From the NCBI GenBank assembly GCA_903882935.1, contig CAIRZB010000072.1, positions 1 through 64,000 on the forward strand: a stretch of 64,000 bases of DNA, in the 5' to 3' direction. A program made the position numbers and the translations under genes. The notes beneath the pieces were generated by a model that was not told the origin of the DNA, made no database searches, and was given only the letters and a program-made list of their open reading frames with translations. This document shows, one piece after another, positions 38,122-46,200 of the stretch. The stretch is from an uncultured Parafilimonas sp. (GTDB lineage Bacteria; Bacteroidota; Bacteroidia; Chitinophagales; Chitinophagaceae). Position 1 is the stretch's first letter. Every line of letters begins with the position of its first letter.

Positions 38122-38754
38122 TTAGCTACAGTTCAAGATGGCCTTAATCCAAATTGGTATCAATTTTTTGCGCTCTTGCATCATTTTATAAAACGCATCT
38201 TCGTCCACACCCGTTATTTTTTGAAGCATGGGCCTGCCAACAAATGGAAACACAGTTAACCCAATTAGGTTTGCCAAAAAATGAAGCGGTTGCATTTGGG
38301 GTGCCTCTCCACTCCCATTTGCAGAAATTAATTGCGCCAACAGCCTTGAAACCCCTGGAACGTCGCCGCTGTGCATCTCCATGGCAATCTTGTTTGGGTT
38401 TACGCGTATCTCATTCAAAACAAACAAAGGCAAATCTGGGTTTTGGGTTAACATGTCAATTTCAATGTCTACCAAAAGCGCAATCTTTTCCTCTAAAGTC
38501 AAACTATCGTCCAACACCCTGCCCGATACAATATGCAGGAATTTCCTAAAATTTTCCAGCATGATGATATCAAATAACTTTTGCTTGCTGCGGAAATAAT
38601 AGTTCAGTAACGCCAGGTTAATACCCGCCTCATCTGCAATGTCTCTTGTTCGCACGGCTGCAAACCCTTTTTGGGTAAAAAGCTTTCGCGCCGCTTCTTT
38701 AATTTTCTCCTCTGTGGAAAGGACTTTATCCTCTTGTCCTGTAGGTTGGTTCAT
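38122..38754 (-). CDS. TetR family transcriptional regulator
   Basis: Probable repressor of the efflux operon downstream. The product has 210 residues from the ATG at 38754; the open frame extends to a TTG at 38775 that is not needed. The DNA-binding domain is at about residues 10-60: ARKLFTQKGFAAVRTRDIAD, EAGINLALLNYYFRSKQKLF. The C-terminal ligand domain (DIEIDMLTQNPDLPLFVLNE) resembles the CecR/YbiH-type regulators found with ybhGFSR. An 18-bp palindrome upstream is a candidate operator. It is divergent from lspA. Confidence 0.88.
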   Translation of the reverse strand: MNQPTGQEDKVLSTEEKIKEAARKLFTQKGFAAVRTRDIADEAGINLALLNYYFRSKQKLFDIIMLENFRKFLHIVSGRVLDDSLTLEEKIALLVDIEIDMLTQNPDLPLFVLNEIRVNPNKIAMEMHSGDVPGVSRLLAQLISANGSGEAPQMQPLHFLANLIGLTVFPFVGRPMLQKITGVDEDAFYKMMQERKKLIPIWIKAILNCS

Positions 38755-38772
38755 CTTTTTTAAAGTACGCCA

Positions 38773-38826
38773 CAAAGTTAAAGGGAGATATTTGAATTAA
38801 ACAACTTTTTTAATCATTTGATTAAA
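38773..38826 (-). promoter_or_regulatory. tetR promoter and palindromic operator
   Basis: On the minus strand TTG (38804-38802), a 21-base spacer and TAACTTTG (38780-38773) fit the Bacteroidota promoter consensus, placing transcription start just before the ATG at 38754. Directly upstream lies TTTAATCA-TT-TGATTAAA (38809-38826), a perfect 8-bp-arm palindrome, a fitting TetR-family operator. Confidence 0.6.
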
Positions 38827-38936
38827 TTATTATTTCCTGACTGAGGGTTGCCATATCACCCTCATTCTATTGCAGGGCAAGGTCTGTTTACTTGCAAATA
38901 CCCCTATATTTGGCCTCCGAAAAAAGAAACTGTTCC

Positions 38937-39455
38937 ATGAGCACAAAACGAAAAATTCTTTACTTCTGTTTAATAAGCGCCGCTTGTTTGGGCCTCGACA
39001 GGTACACCAAATTATTGGCCAAACAGTACCTGATGAACCAAGACCCACGGACTTACCTGCACGATACCATTCGTTTGGGGTATGCCGAAAATACGGGCGC
39101 TTTTTTGAGCTTTGGTGCCGATTGGCCTGAAGCTGTTAGTTTTTGGGTATTTGGCGTAATACCTTTTTTATTATTGTTGGTGTTTTTGGTGTACTGTTTG
39201 GTAAAGGCAAACGCTATGCGCTTTAACCAATTGTTGCCCTTGGCTTTGATATTTACCGGGGGTATGGGTAATATAGTTGACCGGCTTATGTACCACCGAC
39301 ATGTGACAGATTTTATGAACGTGGGCATTGGGGAACTGCGCACCGGTATTTTTAATGTGGCAGATATGTGTGTAACCACCGGGGTGATCATCTTATTGTT
39401 GCAAGGCTTTAAAAAGGAAAAGCCGGCGGAGCCTAACAGCCAAGAAGCCGTGTAA
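38937..39455 (+). CDS. lspA: Lipoprotein signal peptidase (signal peptidase II)
   Basis: LspA cleaves the signal peptide of prolipoproteins below the lipid-modified cysteine in the inner membrane, which fits the many lipoprotein genes in this window. The product has 172 residues from the ATG at 38937; the frame upstream is open but adds unlikely residues. Four helices are visible. Catalytic motifs: GYAENTGAFLSFG, GGMGNIVDR (N112, D115, R116), VTDFMNV (D125) and FNVADM (D143), the aspartate pair of the active site. TATATTTG at 38905-38912 could be the -7 element but lacks a well-spaced -33 partner. Confidence 0.94.
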   Translation: MSTKRKILYFCLISAACLGLDRYTKLLAKQYLMNQDPRTYLHDTIRLGYAENTGAFLSFGADWPEAVSFWVFGVIPFLLLLVFLVYCLVKANAMRFNQLLPLALIFTGGMGNIVDRLMYHRHVTDFMNVGIGELRTGIFNVADMCVTTGVIILLLQGFKKEKPAEPNSQEAV

Positions 39456-39504
39456 GTGCAGGGGTGTTTACATAGAAGTATCGCCAGTTTAGTATTTTAG
39501 GGCA

Positions 39505-39547
39505 AATAAAAATGGGGCAAGGGCTACATTAAATAGCCATTGCCCCA
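39505..39547 (-). terminator. Terminator of the isomerase-like gene (minus strand)
   Basis: TGGGGCAAGGGCTA and TAGCCATTGCCCCA pair except for one mismatch, and on the minus strand the stem is followed by TTTTTATTT. It lies 66 bp past the stop codon of the gene at 39614-40468. Confidence 0.7.
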
Positions 39548-39613
39548 AAACTATATTAGTACAACATTTATTTATTCCACCACAAGTTTACTGACACCCC
39601 ATCAGCACCGGCC

Positions 39614-40468
39614 CTATCCTTTCAAGCCTTTCAAATAAGCAATGCTCTGCGGCACCTGCTGCCTTACGTGGGCACTTTCGTCCTCAATAAAATAATGCTT
39701 GATGCCAATTTTTTTCGCTTCTTTCAAAATGCCGGGTATGTCAATTTCACCAGTGCCAAGCGGAACGTCATTTTCTTGGGAGGTTCCGCCGCTAAGGTCT
39801 TTCTTGGTGCCGGTGCGCAGGTCTTTCAAATGCATCAGCTTCCAGCGGTTGCCATACTTTTTCATCAGTGCCATTGGGTCGCCACCGCCAAAATGTATCC
39901 ACAAAATATCCATTTCAAACGAAACAAATTGAGGGTTTGTGTTTTTTATAATATAGTCAAGCAGGGTTCCGTCTTCGTACGGCTGAAATTCGTACCCATG
40001 GGCATGGTAGCAAAGGGTAATGCCTTTTTCTTTCAGCAGTTTGCCTGCTGTGTTAAAATCATCCACCGCTTTTTTGGCATCTTCAATAGTCAATGCGGCT
40101 TTATGCGGTATCCAAGCGCACATAACATATTTGGCACCCAAAATTTTGGCTGTTTCAGCAACTGCCTCAGGCGATTTAACCAATTCGTTATAATCAGCCC
40201 CGGTGGCGGGTATGCTTATTGCCCTTGCCGCGCAAAGTTTCTTAAATTCAGCAGGCGGCAGGTTGCCGCCCGTGCCTTCTATTTCGGTAAAGCCCATCAT
40301 TTGTATGGTATCCAATGTTTTAACAACATCAACCGGAAAGCTTTTACGAAAAGTATAAGACTCTACCCCCAACGGTGCGGTATACAATGGTTTACCGTTT
40401 TGGGCAAAAGCAGGCAGGTGTTGAAATAACACCACCGATAATAAAAGCAGCGTAGTAATTTTTTTCAT
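39614..40468 (-). CDS. Exported sugar phosphate isomerase/epimerase-like protein
   Basis: A 284-residue exported TIM-barrel protein of the xylose isomerase-like superfamily (AP endonuclease 2 family). The signal peptide ends HLPAFAQ. Barrel strands follow: LGVESYTFRKSFP, MMGFTEIEGTGGNLPP, TLCYHAHGYEFQPYEDG, VSFEMDILWIHFGGGDP, MHLKDLRTG and the metal-site-like IKHYFIEDESAHVRQQVPQS. Relatives are implicated in sugar or inositol metabolism, mostly in operons with oxidoreductases; here it is alone, so the substrate is unknown. Confidence 0.87.
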   Translation of the reverse strand: MKKITTLLLLSVVLFQHLPAFAQNGKPLYTAPLGVESYTFRKSFPVDVVKTLDTIQMMGFTEIEGTGGNLPPAEFKKLCAARAISIPATGADYNELVKSPEAVAETAKILGAKYVMCAWIPHKAALTIEDAKKAVDDFNTAGKLLKEKGITLCYHAHGYEFQPYEDGTLLDYIIKNTNPQFVSFEMDILWIHFGGGDPMALMKKYGNRWKLMHLKDLRTGTKKDLSGGTSQENDVPLGTGEIDIPGILKEAKKIGIKHYFIEDESAHVRQQVPQSIAYLKGLKG

Positions 40469-40997
40469 TTGGCAATTTTTTAAAGCGCAATAACAGTTTG
40501 GCTAGGCATAAAAATACAGATAATTACGCAAAAAGCGTTTGCATAACCGGCTAATTCTTATTTTGAAGTACCATTATTTAGAAGATGTGTCATCTAATAA
40601 GCATTGGTGGACTCTTTTTTTTGAAGATCAAGTCTCACAGCGGCAAGCCCGAATAAACTACGCAAGAACACCAGCCGAAAAACCAAACGAAACTGAAACC
40701 AACGTATTAAGCAATAAGCCAAAAGATAAAAAGTACGCTGTGGCATCAGGGGAGGCGTAGGCTGGCAAAGACGCCCGGAGGGATCGGGCTTTGCCTTGAC
40801 TTTTTTTGTTTCTTTTTTGCGTCAAGGCAAAAAAGAAAAAGGTAAAACCGCAACAGGCTTAAAAATTGTCGGCTGGCGGCAATCGCACCTCAAAATAAGA
40901 AGTAGGAGGTGTAACCAGCAGCTATTAATTGAGTTGATGAAATGCCGTAACAAATGGAAGAAGATATTTACATTAGTATTGCACAAAACACAACAAC
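40469..40997. repeat. Intergenic region with structured repeat at 40764-40828
   Basis: No gene is supported. Two neighbouring hairpins stand out: GGCAAAG-AC-GCCCG ... CGGGC-TTTGCC (40764-40795) and GCCTTGAC ... GTCAAGGC (40793-40828), sharing bases so that they would exclude each other. Flanking T-rich and A-rich runs (TTTTTTTGTTTCTTTTTT, AAAAAAGAAAAAG) complete the element. A 73-codon open frame upstream (40539-40760) has no family match. Confidence 0.5.
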
Positions 40998-41450
40998 ATG
41001 TACAAACCGATTGCCTTACTGCTGTTATGCTGCCTTGTGGCATACACAGGTATATTTGCCCAACCGACCGATGAAAAGCAACTTGCAGACCGTTTGGAAA
41101 CCCTGCGCTTACAATTGATTAAACCCGACAAGGCCACCCTTGAAAACCTTGCCGCAGACGAGTTGACCTACGGCCATTCCACCGGACTTATTGAAGACAA
41201 AGCCACATTTGTGGATGATATGATGAAGGGGAAAACGGTGCTCACGGTTGTTAATATCACCGACCAAACAATAAAGACTGCGGGTAACGTTGCATGGGTA
41301 AGACAGCACCTAACCGGCGAAACAAACCATAACAATGTGGTTGCCAAAGTTGACATAATTGTTTTGCTGGTTTGGCAGAAACAAAAAGGCGAATGGAAAT
41401 TACTGGCTCGGCAAGCAGCAAAAATACCGCCGCTGGTTGCAGCCAACTAG
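40998..41450 (+). CDS. Exported NTF2-like (DUF4440-type) protein
   Basis: A 150-residue protein with a signal peptide (IALLLLCCLVAYTGIFAQ) and an NTF2-like alpha+beta fold: LETLRLQLIKPDKATLENLA, ADELTYGHSTGLIEDKATFV, VRQHLTGETNHNNVVAKVDI and LLVWQKQKGEWKLLARQAAK. This pattern is the DUF4440/SnoaL-like group of small exported Bacteroidota proteins. Such domains bind small molecules or act as enzymes; no catalytic residues can be assigned. A second member of this superfamily is at 58232-58681. Confidence 0.8.
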   Translation: MYKPIALLLLCCLVAYTGIFAQPTDEKQLADRLETLRLQLIKPDKATLENLAADELTYGHSTGLIEDKATFVDDMMKGKTVLTVVNITDQTIKTAGNVAWVRQHLTGETNHNNVVAKVDIIVLLVWQKQKGEWKLLARQAAKIPPLVAAN

Positions 41451-41673
41451 CGCGGAAGGCTGCATTTTTTCGGATAGCATTCTGATGTTTTTATTGTGAT
41501 TTCGAATAGAACAGTTGATAATAATCCAATCAGCTGCAAATTCTTTCCCATCCCATTATTTTAACATGAGGGCATGGCTGGAAACTGCGCGTGACAGTAT
41601 TTATTTGAACACTTTCAAACTGCGGGAATTGCGAAATGAGGCAACTGGATCGACGAAAATTGAAACAGGATTT

Positions 41674-42078
41674 TTAGATAGCATATTTTTTCATCAACTC
41701 GTCTGTCAATTTTCTTTCTGTCGTTTTTGCCCAACCATTATTGTTGGCTGGGAAAGCGTTTCGGCAATACCCAGCCTTTTCCTTAAAGTTAAACATGGCA
41801 TGGCAGTAGTTATTGATTAGTAAAAAGGCTATATTACCGTCGTCTGTCCAGGCAATTTGAATTATACTGGGCTTGTGCTTATCAACAACATGTTCAACAT
41901 CATACACGTGCAGGGCATCAAGTATTTGTAAATCCAGTTCAGTTTCAACCGCATAAAAATACCCGGTTGCTAAATCGTCTTCAAAGGTTACGCCATAAGA
42001 TGATGTAGGAGAAACGCTTTCAAAAAAAGCATCTTCACCAACAACAAATGTTTCTTCAATGTCTATAATCATTTCCAA
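41674..42078 (-). CDS. Small cytoplasmic protein, DUF2251-like
   Basis: A 134-residue acidic protein with no signal peptide. The segment TFEDDLATGYFYAVETELDL followed by ILDALHVYDVEHVV resembles the DUF2251 family, which is of unknown function; this is a recollection of the pattern, not a search. The stop codon of lepB follows closely in the opposite sense of reading, since both genes lie on the minus strand with lepB upstream by 5 bp, so the two are likely co-transcribed. Confidence 0.55.
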   Translation of the reverse strand: MEMIIDIEETFVVGEDAFFESVSPTSSYGVTFEDDLATGYFYAVETELDLQILDALHVYDVEHVVDKHKPSIIQIAWTDDGNIAFLLINNYCHAMFNFKEKAGYCRNAFPANNNGWAKTTERKLTDELMKKYAI

Positions 42079-42083
42079 AACAT

Positions 42084-43628
42084 TTATTTTATCCCGCGCA
42101 GCATCCTACCCCACCTTACCCCTTTGTACCAGCTAAACATGGTAAAAGATGCTTTGCCTACGATATGTGTTTCTGGAACAAAGCCCCAAAACCGGCTGTC
42201 TTGGCTGTTGTGGCGGTTATCGCCCATCATCCAGTAATAATTGTACTTGAAAGTATAGGTTGACGCGGATTTGCCATCTATCATAAACTGGCCGTTATCC
42301 TCATACAGCTGGTGGCCTTCGTACACGGTTATCAGCCTGCGATAGATGCAAATATTCTCCTGGGTAAGTACAACGGTGGCCCCTTTTGCGGGTATATACA
42401 ATGGCCCGTAATGGTCCTCGTTCCATTGTTTGGCAGAGTCATAGGGGAAAATTTCGACACGGCTCATTACCGGGTTTACCGGAATAACATATCTATCCAC
42501 AGCGGTTACATTGGGCAGCTTCCTAATGGTGGCTGCGTCATTTTGAGTAAGCGCCAATACGTACTCGTGGGAATTTGCAAAACTTTCCTGTAACTGCTGC
42601 TGGTATTGTTCCCGCTCCTCCCCTTCGCCGTCGTCACGAATTTCAATGTGATCGTTCGTAAGTAGGTTATCAAAGTCAATGGGTGTGCCATTGGTTTTAA
42701 CCACAAAAGTTTGCTGGGTAAACTCGGGATTATCGCCTTTATGGCCGTTTATATACACCAGTCCTTTACGCACCTCCAACGTATCGCCCGCTACTGCCAC
42801 GCAACGCTTAATGTAATTATCGGCTTTATCAAAAGGGTGTACCCATATATTGCCACCATATTGGCCCAACACGGCTTGCCTGCCTTGCTCGCGCACCAAC
42901 TGGTAATACGGCCTGGCAGAGCCAAAGCCGGGTAGGTTTACAATGGTATCGCCCTGCGGCAAGTTAAACACCACCACATCGTTGCGTTTTATTTTCTGCA
43001 AGCCTGGCAAGCGCCTGTAATCAAGTTGCAACACGGTTGAGTAAGATGGCGTTGTTTGGCTAAACGGCATGGTATTGTGCACAAACGGAAAGCCCAAAGG
43101 CGTGGTGGGTATTCGTGGGCCGTAAGCCATTTTGTTTACAAACAGATAGTCGTTCACCAGTAATGTTTTTTCCATGCTGCCAGAGGGTATGGCGTATGCC
43201 TCAAACACAAACGTGCGTATAAGGGTTGCGGCCACTACAGCAAAAGTTGCAGCATCGGCCCATTCGCGCAACACCGTTTTCCTATAATGCAATGTGGCTA
43301 CAGGCCCCCTCCATATTTCATTTTTTGAAAAACCCAGGTATGGAAAATATACAAACGGAAAAAAAACTGTTAAAGCGTGGTACGCCAGCGAAAACCGGCC
43401 AAATTGCATTACAAAATGTATGGTTAACCAAATGGTTATCACCTGGCCCACTATAGGTATTAATTGTAGGTAAAACCACACCCTGCGGATATTGCTTTTT
43501 TGGATGATGCACCATGTGTTATAGAATGGCACAAGGGCTTTCCAAGGTGCCATGCCCGCCTTTTTAAACATGCCGTACATGCCGATATGCCAACCAATTG
43601 TTGCCAATAAAAAAACAATCCAGCCCAT
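42084..43628 (-). CDS. lepB: Signal peptidase I with N-terminal DUF5684-like membrane domain
   Basis: LepB cleaves signal peptides of exported proteins at the outer face of the inner membrane. The 514-residue protein is far longer than E. coli LepB (324). Residues 1-~100 form a separate membrane domain (WKALVPFYNTWCIIQKSN, then WFYLQLIPIVGQVITIWLTI) resembling DUF5684. The S26 domain follows: catalytic S151 (IPSGSMEKTLL), base K274 (YIKRCVAVAGDTLEV) and MGDNRHNSQDSR (468-479). Between the lysine and MGDNR is a ~190-residue insertion-rich segment. It lies 5 bp upstream of the DUF2251-like gene. Confidence 0.93.
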   Translation of the reverse strand: MGWIVFLLATIGWHIGMYGMFKKAGMAPWKALVPFYNTWCIIQKSNIRRVWFYLQLIPIVGQVITIWLTIHFVMQFGRFSLAYHALTVFFPFVYFPYLGFSKNEIWRGPVATLHYRKTVLREWADAATFAVVAATLIRTFVFEAYAIPSGSMEKTLLVNDYLFVNKMAYGPRIPTTPLGFPFVHNTMPFSQTTPSYSTVLQLDYRRLPGLQKIKRNDVVVFNLPQGDTIVNLPGFGSARPYYQLVREQGRQAVLGQYGGNIWVHPFDKADNYIKRCVAVAGDTLEVRKGLVYINGHKGDNPEFTQQTFVVKTNGTPIDFDNLLTNDHIEIRDDGEGEEREQYQQQLQESFANSHEYVLALTQNDAATIRKLPNVTAVDRYVIPVNPVMSRVEIFPYDSAKQWNEDHYGPLYIPAKGATVVLTQENICIYRRLITVYEGHQLYEDNGQFMIDGKSASTYTFKYNYYWMMGDNRHNSQDSRFWGFVPETHIVGKASFTMFSWYKGVRWGRMLRGIK

Positions 43629-43707
43629 TGCAGTAAAATTTGGCGGGTAAGCTACCGTAATATGTTGGGTTGCAAAAAAAGGGGCGTCCCAAAATTTTCA
43701 TAAAAAC

Positions 43708-43735
43708 GTAGAGGCGCGGTCAACCGCGCCTCTAC
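43708..43735. repeat. Perfect 13-bp hairpin overlapping the regulator stop codon
   Basis: GTAGAGGCGCGGT-CA-ACCGCGCCTCTAC. Its right arm contains the stop codon of the LytTR regulator at 43732. The GC-rich GTAGAGGCGCGGTTGACCGC-type palindrome is a widespread interspersed repeat and may also act as a terminator for the minus-strand operon. Confidence 0.65.
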
Positions 43736-44481
43736 CGCAACGCTTCTGTCACCGCATCCTTTTTATTCCTCGATATGGGTATTTGGGTACCGTTTTCTAG
43801 TAGCAGGTAGCCGCCGTCTTCCTTCACCCAGCTTTTAATATATTTTTTATTAACCAAGTGGCTTTGGTGGCATCGGATAAAGCCATAGCTTTTCAATATC
43901 TCCTCAAACTCAAATATGGGTTTACTTACCAGCAGCTTCTCCCCATTAGCCAAATAAAAACTGCTGTAATTGTTGGATGATTCGCACCTAATAACCTGGG
44001 TGGCAAGCACAAAACGCGTTTCTTTAAGTGTTGTTAAGGCAATGCGGTGCTCATCTTTATGCTGCTGCTGCTGCAGTAGCTGTATCAGGTTCTCCAAACG
44101 CAGGTTTTGCTTTTTTTGTAGGCTCTTTTCAAAGGCCTTTTTAATGGCTAATTGTAATTCATCGGTATTAATGGGTTTAAGCAAATAATCCACGGCCGCG
44201 AATTTCACGGCTTGTATGCCATACTGGTCGTAGGCTGTTACAAATATAATTTCAAAATCAAATTTAGGCAGGCTTTTAAGCAAATCGAATCCGTTCTTGG
44301 CGGGCATTTGTATATCCAGCAATACCAGGTCGGGCTGGTACTGAAGAATAATTTCCTTGCCTGTATCGGCATTGTTGGCAGTGGCAACAACGGTTACTTC
44401 TGGGCAGTAAGCGTTTAGCAATTGCCGCAGGTTGTCAATATTGTTTTTTTCATCATCAATCAATACCGCCCTTATATTCAT
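43732..44481 (-). CDS. LytTR-family response regulator
   Basis: Response regulator of the two-component pair with the kinase upstream. The 249-residue protein has a receiver domain (acidic pair D9/D10, phospho-acceptor D56 in LVLLDIQMP, and KPINTDELQLAI) and a C-terminal LytTR DNA-binding domain (about residues 150-245: VIRCESSNNYSSFYLANGEK, FIRCHQSHLVNKKYI, LLENGTQIPISRNKKDAV). Its start overlaps the kinase stop by 4 bp, so the two are made together. Targets are unknown; a direct-repeat LytTR site was not found. Confidence 0.95.
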   Translation of the reverse strand: MNIRAVLIDDEKNNIDNLRQLLNAYCPEVTVVATANNADTGKEIILQYQPDLVLLDIQMPAKNGFDLLKSLPKFDFEIIFVTAYDQYGIQAVKFAAVDYLLKPINTDELQLAIKKAFEKSLQKKQNLRLENLIQLLQQQQHKDEHRIALTTLKETRFVLATQVIRCESSNNYSSFYLANGEKLLVSKPIFEFEEILKSYGFIRCHQSHLVNKKYIKSWVKEDGGYLLLENGTQIPISRNKKDAVTEALR

Positions 44482-46199
44482 GCCAGCCAGTTTTTAAAGG
44501 TAAGTTTCACGGTGGTTCCAGTGGGTTTGCCAGAAAAAACATCCAGTAATATTTGTTGGCCGCCCGATACTTCGTTTAACAAAGCTATGCGCTCTTTGGT
44601 TAGCTTTAACCCGTAACCGCTTGAAGGTTGTTTATTTGAAAACCCATGCCCATTATCTTGTATTGTAACAACCATGTTATGGTCTTGCTTCTTAATATCA
44701 ATATTTATTAATCCGTTTTGTTGCAAGGCCGATACTCCATGCTTTACGGCGTTTTCCACCAACGGTTGTAACAATAACGCGGGTATTTCTGTCTCGGATA
44801 TATTGATGCCCGCATCAATGCTAATGTTGTATTGGAAACCAAACCGAAGGCGTTCCAACTTAAGGTATGTATCCAACACTGCCGCCTCGGTCTGTAATGC
44901 TATAAAGTCCTTTTCGCTGCTTGTTAATGAATTGCGCAGCAGGCTACCAAATTCCGACAGGTAGCTGTTTGCTCCTTTTATATCGTTATTGTTTATAAGC
45001 CCCTGTATGGAACTGAGTGAATTAAAAATAAAATGCGGGTTTAACTGCGCATGTATCGCTTTTAACTCGAGGCGTAAACGGTTCTTTTTCGCCTGTTCCA
45101 TCTCGGTTTTGCGCCGCTGTTTTATCAATCTGGTAGTCAAAAATATTAGGAGGCAAAAAACTGACACCAATGCACTTGTAATTATTTTAAACCACATAGT
45201 TTGGTACCATGTGGGCTTTATGTAAAAAGGATAGTCTGTTACATTGTGCCTTTGGGCACTGTACCGTAACCGCAATAGGTAATTACCGTAACCAAGTTTT
45301 TTTAACCAAATAAAACTGTTGTCAAAATCGTTTGGCTGCCATGGGGTTTGCACTTCTCCGTCTTTAACCACCTCATATTCAATCGCTTCCTTTTTATAAA
45401 TACCCGAGGCAAGGTAAAAAACAACATTGCTTTCACCTGGTTGTAGTATTAGTTTTTTTGGCAGGTGCGTATCTGGGTCAAGTTGGGCGGCAGTGTAATC
45501 TTGTTCCCATTTGGTTATTTCTCCATCCTTAATCACAGGAAGGTAGGGGTTATATGTTTCCTTTAGCAACGTAAATAATTCTCCTATGTCGTTTGGTTTA
45601 TAAATCTGTAATAATTTGGGTTTAACTTGTTTCCAATACACCAACGCCGAGGTTAAGATGGAATTCGCCCCCTTCTTCCTTAACTCAACCAGCAGGTAAT
45701 TGTCCCAAACTGTTTTGTAGCCACCCAGGTAACCCACGTGCTTTTTAAAGTTGTTTAACTGAAAACTATTGTCAGTAAATTTTTTTATACCGCTCCAATT
45801 TGTGATGATGGTTTTGCCGTTAAGCAAAACCCGGAATTCATATTTATCTGCATTGTTTGGGTGTATGCCCGGCGTAATAAAGTATGCCTCCGAAGAATCA
45901 TACGTATATAATTTATCAGCATTTTTTGACAGGTACGACCTGAAACTGTACATATAGCCGCTGTTTGACATGGCAAAAGGCGACCCAATTTCATCGTTGT
46001 GGGAGTATATGCCGTTATAGGGGATGGCTGTAACCAGTATTGGTTTGGTGTTTTCATCCTCGTCGCCAATGTATGTGGTTGAGTAATTCTGCCATGTCTT
46101 GCCAGCCAACAAGGCAGTATCTCTACCCCACTGTATTTGTGCAATGCAAGCTTGCGCCAGACATATATAAAGTATTGCAAAAAAAAATGGTTTTCGCAT
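44478..46199 (-). CDS. LytS/YpdA-type sensor histidine kinase
   Basis: A 573-residue membrane kinase. A signal sequence (CLAQACIAQ) leads a ~310-residue periplasmic sensor domain with no named family, then one transmembrane helix (about 337-357) and the His_kinase domain with LNPHFIFNSLSSIQGLINN (H389), LLLQPLVENAVKHGV (N box) and IQDNGHGFSNKQPSSGYGLK (G box). The predicted topology senses something in the periplasm. The upstream gene, 1 bp away, codes for an exported transglutaminase-like protein, which could supply the signal or be its partner. Confidence 0.94.
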   Translation of the reverse strand: MRKPFFFAILYICLAQACIAQIQWGRDTALLAGKTWQNYSTTYIGDEDENTKPILVTAIPYNGIYSHNDEIGSPFAMSNSGYMYSFRSYLSKNADKLYTYDSSEAYFITPGIHPNNADKYEFRVLLNGKTIITNWSGIKKFTDNSFQLNNFKKHVGYLGGYKTVWDNYLLVELRKKGANSILTSALVYWKQVKPKLLQIYKPNDIGELFTLLKETYNPYLPVIKDGEITKWEQDYTAAQLDPDTHLPKKLILQPGESNVVFYLASGIYKKEAIEYEVVKDGEVQTPWQPNDFDNSFIWLKKLGYGNYLLRLRYSAQRHNVTDYPFYIKPTWYQTMWFKIITSALVSVFCLLIFLTTRLIKQRRKTEMEQAKKNRLRLELKAIHAQLNPHFIFNSLSSIQGLINNNDIKGANSYLSEFGSLLRNSLTSSEKDFIALQTEAAVLDTYLKLERLRFGFQYNISIDAGINISETEIPALLLQPLVENAVKHGVSALQQNGLINIDIKKQDHNMVVTIQDNGHGFSNKQPSSGYGLKLTKERIALLNEVSGGQQILLDVFSGKPTGTTVKLTFKNWLA

Positions 46200-46200
46200 A

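Noticed and set aside
40539-40760. 73-codon open frame before the repeat at 40764
   Set aside because: Its end runs into the hairpin repeat and it has no family resemblance.
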